In this document: positions 45,882-53,525 of the stretch, piece after piece
Layout of the letters: every line of letters starts with the position of its first letter
How positions within the stretch are numbered: the stretch's first letter is position 1
Assembly (NCBI GenBank): GCA_964505555.1
Contig: CAZDIO010000134.1
Location: 1-64,000 of the forward strand
DNA from: CAZDIO01 sp964505555
Lineage (GTDB): Bacteria; Bdellovibrionota_C; UBA2361; SZUA-149; CAZDIO01
Length of the DNA stretch: 64,000 bases
Direction: 5' to 3'
The notes under the pieces: model-generated
The model's database searches: none
Told to the model about the DNA's origin: nothing
What the model saw: only the letters and a program-made list of their open reading frames with translations
Program-made: the position numbers and the translations under genes

Positions 45882-46805
45882 ATGCGCGAGGAGCAGGGAT
45901 TAGAAAACATTAAAAATAAAATGTCTCAGGAGCAGAGAAAGCAAATGGCCGATCTTTTAACAAAAGAACTCCAAGCGCGACGATCGCAGGCGACGGCCAC
46001 AAATGCAGCGCCACGAAGTAATGCAAAAAGAGATCTTAGTCGAGAAGATCTGAGCGAGGTTTATCGGAATGTAAAAGAAAAGATTTCTAGTAAACATAAC
46101 GAACCGCCTCGCGCTCGACTCCGGCGTTCTCTTTTGCCCCTGCATCAGAGCTTGCAGTCCGTTTCTACACGAAATGTGGTGATGGTATTTGCAATTCTGG
46201 CCTGTGGAGCGATAAAAATCATGTTTTCTTCTGGGGTGGTAAGTGCCAGCGAGGGAACTTCTGGGAAAGTTGCCGTTACGGCGATGACTCCTTCGTTGGT
46301 AGAGAAGAACGAGGCGACGATGACCACCAATAGCGCTACTGAGAAACATGAAGAAAGTATTCATCCAGCTGCTGTTGAACAGGCTCCTGATCGTAGGCTC
46401 GTTGGGTGGTCGTTGGCAGAAAAAACATTGCTTACCCAACTTGACTCACGGCGTGTTGAGCTTGAGCGAAGGAAAACAGCACTGGATGAGAGAGAGGCAG
46501 AAATAAAGGCTCTTGAGTCAAATGTTTCTGAACGTCTTGCAGAGTTGAAAAGCTTGACACGAAAACTTGAAGAGACAAAAAAAGAGAAGGATACTTCGCA
46601 GGTTGCTCGACTCGATCAACTGGCAAATGTGTATGGGTCAATGGCGCCAAACGAAGCAGCGCCGTTAATTGCAAAACTTGATAACGCTGTGGCGCTTTCA
46701 CTTCTTGAGCGGATGCCGAGCAAACGAATGGGGCAGATTCTTGGACTTATGGATGCGGATCGGGCGATTGAGTTGACTCGAAGTTTGACGGGTGGGAAGA
46801 AATAA
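45882..46805 (+). CDS. MotE-like membrane protein (MgtE N-domain) at end of fli operon
   Basis: A 307-residue protein with a cytoplasmic N-terminus (residues 1-95), one transmembrane helix (~98-116, VVMVFAILACGAIKIMF), a periplasmic coiled coil (~185-240) and a C-terminal MgtE-N-like domain (VYGSMAPNEAAPLIAKLDNAVALSLLERMPSKRMGQILGLMDADRAIELTRSL). That layout matches MotE, a chaperone-like protein for periplasmic flagellar motor proteins (MotC) in rhizobia, and similar genes often follow fliJ. Its cytoplasmic N-terminus is longer than in MotE. An AAGGAG site precedes ATG 45882. Function as stator-associated factor is inferred. Confidence 0.82.
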   Translation: MREEQGLENIKNKMSQEQRKQMADLLTKELQARRSQATATNAAPRSNAKRDLSREDLSEVYRNVKEKISSKHNEPPRARLRRSLLPLHQSLQSVSTRNVVMVFAILACGAIKIMFSSGVVSASEGTSGKVAVTAMTPSLVEKNEATMTTNSATEKHEESIHPAAVEQAPDRRLVGWSLAEKTLLTQLDSRRVELERRKTALDEREAEIKALESNVSERLAELKSLTRKLEETKKEKDTSQVARLDQLANVYGSMAPNEAAPLIAKLDNAVALSLLERMPSKRMGQILGLMDADRAIELTRSLTGGKK

Positions 46806-46839
46806 ATTTAGTGCTGGGAGTTAAGGCGAGAGCCGGGGG

Positions 46840-46954
46840 CCGGAAAAAAGGGAGGGAGGGGTTGTGAAAAACTTCCCTCACGAAGGATTGGCTGAGCCAA
46901 TCCTTCTCCGGCGCGGAGACGGTTTTTCACAACCCCTCCCTCCCTTCTTTCCGG
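46840..46954. repeat. Nested inverted repeat after the fli operon
   Basis: An outer inverted repeat (GGGAGGGAGGGGTTGTGAAAA on the left, its complement on the right, ending CCGG) encloses a perfect hairpin at 46883-46905 (AAGGATTGGCT/AGCCAATCCTT). It could terminate the flagellar operon or be a dispersed palindromic element. No protein is encoded. Confidence 0.8.
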
Positions 46955-47085
46955 CATACTGGGTTCGGGAAGATAAATTTTAAATCAACATAAAAGAACT
47001 ATTGCCGGGAGCATTCGCGAACGGTAGAGAAATAGTGGCACCTTTTTAGTGGTAGAGAAACACGACTCCAATTACATAGGATTTG

Positions 47086-48771
47086 ATGAGGCAACCACTC
47101 TTCTTTCGATTTTTGGTTCGAGCGATTTTTGCAGTTTTGATCGTACTTGTTTTTACAAGTGTCTCTTTTGCTGATGATCGGTTTGATCTCCTCGTAGCAC
47201 TCTTTAATGAAGATTCTCCAGCGGCAAAGGGAGTTGGGGGGGCGAATGCGTACGTTGGGGAGGTTATCAAGAACAATGTTGCCTATACGAAGTGTTTTAA
47301 AAAGCACGGCGATCAGCTTTTCTTTTACCGGGATCCAGAGCCGGAGTTTTCGTGTTTATTAGATGGAAGTTGTTATTGGTCCCATGCGACATTTTTAGAG
47401 AATGAACTGCGTAAAGAATTTCTTCCTGGTGATTTTAAGCCTAAGAATGAAGACATTCAGTATTTACAAAATCTCGTCGGCACAAAGCAGCTTGATGGAG
47501 AGATCTTATCTCGGTTAGAGAAGTTCACAAAAGAGATTACGCAAGTCAAAAAAGTAAAGCGCCTTGGAAATCTCCAAGCAAAAGAAGAGGTATGGCTTTT
47601 TCACAATGGGCATGTCGCTGACAAACTTCAGGAGGAAGCAGTAAAAAAGCTTCTTACGAGTTATCCAAAACAGATTCGATTTACGATTGTTCAGAAACGC
47701 GATTATCCAGAACTGTTCTCGCTGATTGGGGAGCGATGGAGTGCAGGGGCTTTGATCAGAGGAGAGTTAGTAAAAGATCTCTACCTGTTTGAGCCGTGGA
47801 GCGAATTGCTTTTTGATAAAGCCGTTATTGAAAGAAAGAAAGGAGAATTCATTGAAACTCCGGTCTTTGATGCTCATGAGCACGTTCGAAGTGTGGGTGA
47901 GAAGCGATGGTTAGAGATCATGGAGGATAATCAAATTACAACGAGTGTAGTTGCTGCGCTCCCTCGTGGGATTGATTACCAAGGGCTTTCTGAGGAAAAT
48001 GACGAGTTGTTACGTTTTGCTGGTACTCAAGTAAACAAAATTGTTCCGTTAGTAATGCTTCAACCAAACAATCAACAGAACTTAGAGCTTTTTAAAGGAT
48101 ATCAGACACGGGGAAATAGGGGATTAAAGTTAATTAATGGTCATGGAGACTACTTTACTAAAAATCACCAGATCGTTCTTGATACCCCTCAATTACGAGA
48201 GGTATTTCGGTACGCGGAAGCGCACAGTCTCCCTGTGCTTTGGCATGTAAACTCACATCTTTTTATGAAAGGTTTTTTTGCAACGCTTCATGATTTTCCT
48301 AAACTCAAGGTTGTGATTCCTCACCTTGCGGGATACTTAGCGAATGCCCCATCGATTGTAAGAGATCTCTTAAGAGTTTATCCAAATCTCTTTATTGATA
48401 TTAGTTTTGGTGTGAAGCCTTCTTATTTAAGGCGCTCGCTTGAAGATATCTCCCTTCGAAACTTAGAGTGGAGGCAGCTGTTTCTCGATCAGCCTGACCG
48501 GTTTCTTTTTGGGGTAGATTTTGTTGTTACCAATGAAACAACAAGGGCTCATGCCAAAATGCTTTTTGAAACGTATCGAAGTCTTCTTGAAAAAAAATCT
48601 TACGATCTCCATTTCTTTCCTGCGCGAGGGTATTCCTATTTCTATGAAGATACTCACTTTCGTGAAGGGCTCAATGGACTTGCATTACCCGAAGAGGTTC
48701 TGCGAAAAGTATATTGGGAAAACGCACAGCGAATTTATGGAAACAGTAAAACTCAAAATGATAAACGATAG
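47086..48771 (+). CDS. Secreted amidohydrolase-family protein with unknown N-terminal domain
   Basis: A 561-residue protein with a signal peptide (~1-29) and about 230 residues of unrecognised sequence, followed by an amidohydrolase-2 type TIM barrel (~258-545). Metal ligands are visible: VFDAHEHV (His264, His266), LWHVNSH, VIPHLAG and FGVDFVV with the catalytic Asp. These enzymes hydrolyse or decarboxylate small metabolites; the exported location is unusual and the substrate is unknown. The N-terminal ~230 residues contain conserved-looking cysteines (CFKKHG, CLLDGSC). The frame's TTG at 47083 is one codon before the ATG at 47086, preferred as start. It stands alone between repeat elements. 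Confidence 0.75.
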   Translation: MRQPLFFRFLVRAIFAVLIVLVFTSVSFADDRFDLLVALFNEDSPAAKGVGGANAYVGEVIKNNVAYTKCFKKHGDQLFFYRDPEPEFSCLLDGSCYWSHATFLENELRKEFLPGDFKPKNEDIQYLQNLVGTKQLDGEILSRLEKFTKEITQVKKVKRLGNLQAKEEVWLFHNGHVADKLQEEAVKKLLTSYPKQIRFTIVQKRDYPELFSLIGERWSAGALIRGELVKDLYLFEPWSELLFDKAVIERKKGEFIETPVFDAHEHVRSVGEKRWLEIMEDNQITTSVVAALPRGIDYQGLSEENDELLRFAGTQVNKIVPLVMLQPNNQQNLELFKGYQTRGNRGLKLINGHGDYFTKNHQIVLDTPQLREVFRYAEAHSLPVLWHVNSHLFMKGFFATLHDFPKLKVVIPHLAGYLANAPSIVRDLLRVYPNLFIDISFGVKPSYLRRSLEDISLRNLEWRQLFLDQPDRFLFGVDFVVTNETTRAHAKMLFETYRSLLEKKSYDLHFFPARGYSYFYEDTHFREGLNGLALPEEVLRKVYWENAQRIYGNSKTQNDKR

Positions 48772-48788
48772 GCCTGTTTTTGTATTTG

Positions 48789-48872
48789 AACACAGAGTTT
48801 CACAGGGTTGCACAGAGTTAAATCTAAAATTTTTTTTTCTTAACTCTGTGTGCCCCTGTGAAACTCTGTGTT
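48789..48872. repeat. CACAGAG-family inverted repeat
   Basis: AACACAGAGTTTCACAGGG and a right arm with the complement CCCTGTGAAACTCTGTG, with a T-rich centre. The left arm is nearly identical to the half-copy at 29414. It lies between two convergent genes. Confidence 0.85.
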
Positions 48873-48930
48873 TAATTAGAATTTAATCCCCCCACCTTCA
48901 TGTCAGAGCTAAGATGAAACGGTTCTAGTT

Positions 48931-51891
48931 CTATGGCAGTAAATTCATTAGAAAGCCGCCAGATGGGGTAGTGCCATCTTTGAATCCAGAACCAGTAATC
49001 TGACTCTGGTCATTAATGCCGTTTGCATAGAAAAGTTCCCAATGAGGTGCTTCTGTTGGTGCCAATGTTTGGAGAACTTGAGAGAGATATTTATACTCCC
49101 ATATTCCATTCTGATTTTTCTCAAACATCACTGCATGAGTGTTGTTGCAGTGGTCAACACCCACAAGCTGTCGTTTATTGTTTCCATCACGAACTTCAGG
49201 ACCATTGCATCCCGGTGCGAGTTTTGGAAGTTCTGTCTTTGTAAAGCCTTGTGAAGTTGTTCCCTCCCAAACAAAGGCATGGCGGTCAATGCAGCCAGAC
49301 TCTCCGCAGGTATAGCTATAAGAGATGCTGCCAGTGATTACAAAATCTCCTGCTTGGGTGATATTGCTGATTGAAATTGGAGTAACATCATAATTGGTAA
49401 ATCCCGTTGGAGGCAGATCCACGAATACTCCAGAGGTGAGATTATACACGAACGCACGTCGTCGATAGGATCCGTAATTTATAGAAACTGAAGCACTTCC
49501 TATAATAAGATTACTATCGTTAATGTCACTTACGTCGACGTAGCCAACGGTAACAACATCTGTTTGACTATTTGGGTTATCAAGAAGTTGTTGATAAAAA
49601 TCAGCTACCACCGATTGAAGTTCTGTAACCGTGCTATCGCCGGAGTGGAAGTAAAACGGATGAATCACGGAGCTTTCTTCGGTCCCAGTTACCTGAGAAC
49701 CGATTACGATATTTGCATTATTAACCGCACTCACTCCACCGCGAAAGAATCCCGGCAATGTAGGAATCGAGCTTCGTGTCCATGTTGCTCCATTACGATC
49801 ATAAAGATAAAGGTTATACCAGTCATGGCCAACCATCGTGCTCCCTGAGGAATTGATTCCATTCAGAGAAACTACATCAGAAAAATATTGTACTGGAGTA
49901 CCGGACTCGTTATATTGCCAGTAAAATCCCTGTGTGGTTTCGTTATGAGGATATTCACCGATGACGTTTCCATTATTATCGAGTGCTTTTCCTGCAGCAG
50001 CTTGAACCATAGGAATGATCACTGGTCGTGGAAGCGTTGGTTCTAGCTTTTTAAATAGTGCGATACTGCTATTTTGTTCTGGAATCTGGTTGTTCATGAG
50101 CATGCTCAACCCGAAGTTTGCAGTAGCAAAGATTGAAGAGCTTTCTGTGGAGAAATCTCCTGCGGCGATACTTCTTGATCCGGCACGGTCGATACAGAGC
50201 GTTTGACGAGAAGCAAAAGTGCCAACTCCGGCATTATCTCGATTGTTTAATAAAGTAGATACTTTTGATTTGAGAGCATCTTCTGGATCCACTCCAGTTG
50301 AGAGGATATCGACCAAGCCGTTCCCATCAATATCTGCTGTGGTGAGTGATACCGGTTGCTCAAGAACCAGATAGTTTACATTTGTTGGCGAAACAGTTGG
50401 AGTAGGAGAAGACGGGCCATAATGTGCAACGTTAAACGCACCGTGGGCGCCAGGAGCAGAACACAGTGAGGGGTTAAGAAGCACAGAGATTTTTGAGTCA
50501 AGAGTGTTTCCTACTGCAATATCGGGTTGTCCATCGCCATTGAAGTCACTAATGGCGAGAGCCTGTGGACCTTTTAAGACATCGATAGCAGGAACTTCTG
50601 GATTGACACTAAAACCTAAAAGATCAGCGCTTATTTGTTCATCTGGCATTGAATTGAACATCACCGAGACAAGACCGGTATCAATTACATCGGCATCGCT
50701 TGGTGAACGGTACGAGATTGCTAGATCAGAGAAACCATCGCAATCAAAATCTCCTGCTGCGATTGCATAGAGCACATGATTGGTAGTTGGGGGTGAAAAT
50801 ACCTTTGCTGGGGTGTTAAATCCACCAGTGCCATTGTTGATCAAGACGGAGATATTTTTAGTTGCACGATTCAGTGTGATGATATCATTAAGTTCATCTC
50901 CGTTAACGTCAGCAATGTCAATTGACGCTGGGTCTGTGCCAACTTGATAAGAAGTATCAATGCAATTTACTGCACAATTTCGAAGCACATTAATTTTTGT
51001 CCAAGACAGCGTTCCACGTGTTGCCACGATATCAAGAAAATCATCTCCATCAAGATCGCCAACTTTTAACACCGCTTGACCACTTGAGTTTCTTAAAGTG
51101 TCGTTATAGGTGAGTTTTACCGGGTTTTGTTCGGTGAAGGTGTTGTCGCCCTGATTGAGAACCAATTGAATGGCGTTCTCTTCGTTATTGTTCTGATTGT
51201 AACGAAGCCTTACGAGATCAAGATCGTCATCTCCATCGACGTCAGCGATGGCAACTTTTGCAGTATGATAGATGTTTCCTGACTCCACTTTTTGAGACTC
51301 CTCGAAGGAAACAAAAGGTGTTGTATCACAGGAACTCCCACCTGCGGTTACGCCCCCATCAAATTGATCACAGGCGTCGCCAATCCCATTTTGATTCTGA
51401 TCGTGTTGATCTGAATTAAACCGCTTTGGGCAATTATCTGCAGAGTCGATAACGTCATCGTTGTCGTCATCATTATCACAATCATCTCCCATTCCATCGC
51501 CATATCCGAGGGCTTCGGAGTCAAGTTGAAGTGGATTGACTACTACGCGACAATTATCTGAATTATCAAGAACGCCATCATTATCATCATCTGAGTCGCA
51601 GGCATCACCAAAGGTATCGCCATCGGTGTTTTCTTGTAGTGGGTTAAAAACGGTAGGACAGTTGTCTTGGTAATTGCAACGATAATCGTGATCGGTATCG
51701 CTACAGCCTCCGCCCGAGCTTCCAGAGCCAGATCCGCCGCCTTCAGGAAGATTTACGTCACCAATGGTGATGCTTCGTGAAATTGTTGCGCCGTTGCCGT
51801 TTGGAAAAATGGCGTGGGCTTTTGAAGCAACAAATAAAATAGTTGCTATCATCATCACACCTGTTTGAATCAAGCGCATGGTAGACCTCAT
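48931..51891 (-). CDS. Large secreted protein with thrombospondin type-3, FG-GAP/VCBS and HAF repeats
   Basis: A 986-residue exported protein. A signal peptide (~1-28) precedes a Gly/Ser linker, three calcium-binding thrombospondin type-3-like repeats (~60-175: DTDHDYRCNYQDNCP, DNDGVLDNSDNC, DNCPKRFNSDQHDQNQNGIGD), then FG-GAP/VCBS repeats that alternate DVDGDDDLDLV and DLDGDDFLDIV (~190-610) and finally HAF-type repeats (~625-980: DNNGNVIGEY, SAVNNANIVIGS). These domains bind calcium and fold into propellers; such proteins are surface adhesins or matrix components. It is divergent from the TadE/TadG cluster and thus may be its surface partner. There is no C-terminal sorting signal. Function beyond surface exposure is unknown. 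Confidence 0.85.
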   Translation of the reverse strand: MRSTMRLIQTGVMMIATILFVASKAHAIFPNGNGATISRSITIGDVNLPEGGGSGSGSSGGGCSDTDHDYRCNYQDNCPTVFNPLQENTDGDTFGDACDSDDDNDGVLDNSDNCRVVVNPLQLDSEALGYGDGMGDDCDNDDDNDDVIDSADNCPKRFNSDQHDQNQNGIGDACDQFDGGVTAGGSSCDTTPFVSFEESQKVESGNIYHTAKVAIADVDGDDDLDLVRLRYNQNNNEENAIQLVLNQGDNTFTEQNPVKLTYNDTLRNSSGQAVLKVGDLDGDDFLDIVATRGTLSWTKINVLRNCAVNCIDTSYQVGTDPASIDIADVNGDELNDIITLNRATKNISVLINNGTGGFNTPAKVFSPPTTNHVLYAIAAGDFDCDGFSDLAISYRSPSDADVIDTGLVSVMFNSMPDEQISADLLGFSVNPEVPAIDVLKGPQALAISDFNGDGQPDIAVGNTLDSKISVLLNPSLCSAPGAHGAFNVAHYGPSSPTPTVSPTNVNYLVLEQPVSLTTADIDGNGLVDILSTGVDPEDALKSKVSTLLNNRDNAGVGTFASRQTLCIDRAGSRSIAAGDFSTESSSIFATANFGLSMLMNNQIPEQNSSIALFKKLEPTLPRPVIIPMVQAAAGKALDNNGNVIGEYPHNETTQGFYWQYNESGTPVQYFSDVVSLNGINSSGSTMVGHDWYNLYLYDRNGATWTRSSIPTLPGFFRGGVSAVNNANIVIGSQVTGTEESSVIHPFYFHSGDSTVTELQSVVADFYQQLLDNPNSQTDVVTVGYVDVSDINDSNLIIGSASVSINYGSYRRRAFVYNLTSGVFVDLPPTGFTNYDVTPISISNITQAGDFVITGSISYSYTCGESGCIDRHAFVWEGTTSQGFTKTELPKLAPGCNGPEVRDGNNKRQLVGVDHCNNTHAVMFEKNQNGIWEYKYLSQVLQTLAPTEAPHWELFYANGINDQSQITGSGFKDGTTPSGGFLMNLLP

Positions 51892-52230
51892 ACCGATAAC
51901 CTCGTTTAGAAATAAAACATCGTCCCATCCTCAATAGGGCAAGAAATGTGCCGCTCTTTAGGAGTGAAGAAAAGGGGTGGTGTTACGCTAATTATCAGGA
52001 ACTCATCTTTAAGCGGATCGAGGAATCAAAGTAGTGCTTAGCAAAAACTCCGAACATCCATTAGGAGAAACCAGCATTGATGTAATTACTGATTGTTGTC
52101 ACGTTCTTTCTCGTGCTATCTTACTATTATAGTGCTTGTTTCGTTGCGTGTCAGAGGTTAACAAATTCATTTGCCGGGACTAGGCCAGATCTGTAGGTAG
52201 CGCAGGCGTTTTCTTTTTGTGTGAAGTGAG
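51892..52230. other. Divergent intergenic region
   Basis: This 339-base stretch separates the divergent FG-GAP surface-protein gene and the TadE cluster. I could not identify a clear sigma-54, sigma-28 or other promoter consensus, RNA gene or repeat in it. Confidence 0.6.
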
Positions 52231-52770
52231 ATGAGATCATTTTTTAAAATAGAAAAAAGTTTGTTAAAGCGAACGCATCGACGACGCAGTGTTGGCGATC
52301 TGAATTGCAAAGGAATTGCTTTTATCGAACTTGCAATCGTACTACCACTTATTCTTTTGTTGATTATCGGAACAGTTGACGTAGGAAGAGCGCTGATTGC
52401 CTATCTTGAGTTGACTCGTGTTGTGTATGAGGGAGCGAGACTTGCAGGTGTTGTAACCGGATTAGAATCTGGTCAGAGTGTTTATACTAACCCTTGCCCA
52501 CCAGCTTCGCCTGTTGCGACAAATCACTGCCTTATTCACCAACGTGTGAATTTTCTTTTTCAAAACGCTTATCAATTAAACAAGTTCTTACACAATGAGA
52601 GGATCGAAACGTCTTATGTTCCGATTACAACAGACCCGGTGAATCAGGGGTTTGTTACGGTGACCGTACGTGCGGATTTTCAAAGTATGTTTTCATTCCT
52701 CACGATTCCTATTCGAAGCACTATGACTGGGCCCTATTTAGCGAGTGGCACAGTAGGGGGAGGAGCGTAA
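52231..52770 (+). CDS. TadE-like pilus assembly protein
   Basis: A 179-residue protein whose residues ~30-75 (GIAFIELAIVLPLILLLIIGTVDVGRALIAYLELTRVVYEGARLAG) match TadE, a pseudopilin-like protein of Flp/Tad pili with Glu near the start of a transmembrane helix. The N-terminal ~30 residues are basic. It is the first of three genes on the same strand with TadE-like beginnings. The Tad secretion machine (TadA, TadB, TadC, RcpA) is not in this window. Confidence 0.85.
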   Translation: MRSFFKIEKSLLKRTHRRRSVGDLNCKGIAFIELAIVLPLILLLIIGTVDVGRALIAYLELTRVVYEGARLAGVVTGLESGQSVYTNPCPPASPVATNHCLIHQRVNFLFQNAYQLNKFLHNERIETSYVPITTDPVNQGFVTVTVRADFQSMFSFLTIPIRSTMTGPYLASGTVGGGA

Positions 52771-52771
52771 G

Positions 52772-53497
52772 GTGCAAACAGGCTCTCAATCAGCAAAGGG
52801 AATGAAAGCAAAGCGAGAGCGAAGCTCAGTCGTTTTGCTTATTGCTTGTGCGATTTCTGCGTATGCATTTTTAGAGTTTGCAAGGTATATCGCGGTACGA
52901 GGAGTCTTAGTCAAAGGTGCTCATAATGCACTTGCACTTGCAAGTAAGGTTTCAGGATTAGAGAGTAATATTTCTGGAATTAATGCTCAGGAAGTAAAAT
53001 GCCCTGTAAAGACCGGATCGTCTATTCGTGATCTCAACTACTGTTCTTTCGTTATTGCTCGAGCAAAGGTGCTTGAGCAGGCAACTTCCTTAGCGCTTGA
53101 TACCTTAGTGAATAAGCATGACAATCCGGAGACCCCTCAACGTGAGAATAAAGCCTCAGTTCAGTTTGAGCCCTTTCGACTTGAAAATGGCAAGCTTGTC
53201 GATGCGGCTCTTATTCGTCCAGGGGATAGTTATGACTTAGTGCGAAAAGAAGGCACGGTGACCTATAGTCACCCCCAATATCCGCCAAGCAAAGTGACCT
53301 CCACAACAAATATCTCTGATTTGATGAGAAATTTTCCGATAATAATACGTATGCAAGTAAGGATAGAACCCTTGTTACCTTTTCCCTTTGTTGATGCTTA
53401 TACGCTAACAGCAGATGCGACCGGTTTTCGTGAAGTAATGCACGTAGGGGCGTTTCAAACTACACCCAGAACGCTCCTCGATCACGATATAAAGTAG
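52772..53497 (+). CDS. TadE/TadF-like pilus assembly protein
   Basis: A 241-residue protein with an N-terminal membrane helix (~21-40, VVLLIACAISAYAFLEFARYIAVRG) and then a segment like TadE/TadF (GVLVKGAHNALALASKVSGLESN), followed by a periplasmic domain. It starts with GTG 52772, one base after the TadE-like stop, with a GGAGG-like site in the preceding codons. The helix lacks the usual early Glu. The three-gene order TadE-TadE/F-TadG is a common minor-pilin set of Tad loci. Function is inferred from position and shape. Confidence 0.7.
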   Translation: MQTGSQSAKGMKAKRERSSVVLLIACAISAYAFLEFARYIAVRGVLVKGAHNALALASKVSGLESNISGINAQEVKCPVKTGSSIRDLNYCSFVIARAKVLEQATSLALDTLVNKHDNPETPQRENKASVQFEPFRLENGKLVDAALIRPGDSYDLVRKEGTVTYSHPQYPPSKVTSTTNISDLMRNFPIIIRMQVRIEPLLPFPFVDAYTLTADATGFREVMHVGAFQTTPRTLLDHDIK

Positions 53498-53525
53498 AAC
53501 ATGATGTGAAGTAGGAGAGACAAAA

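Noticed and set aside
47036..47050. A TGGCAC box ten bases before GT, upstream of the amidohydrolase
   Set aside because: It has the -24 element of a sigma-54 promoter, but the -12 GC is replaced by GT, so the invariant dinucleotide is missing.
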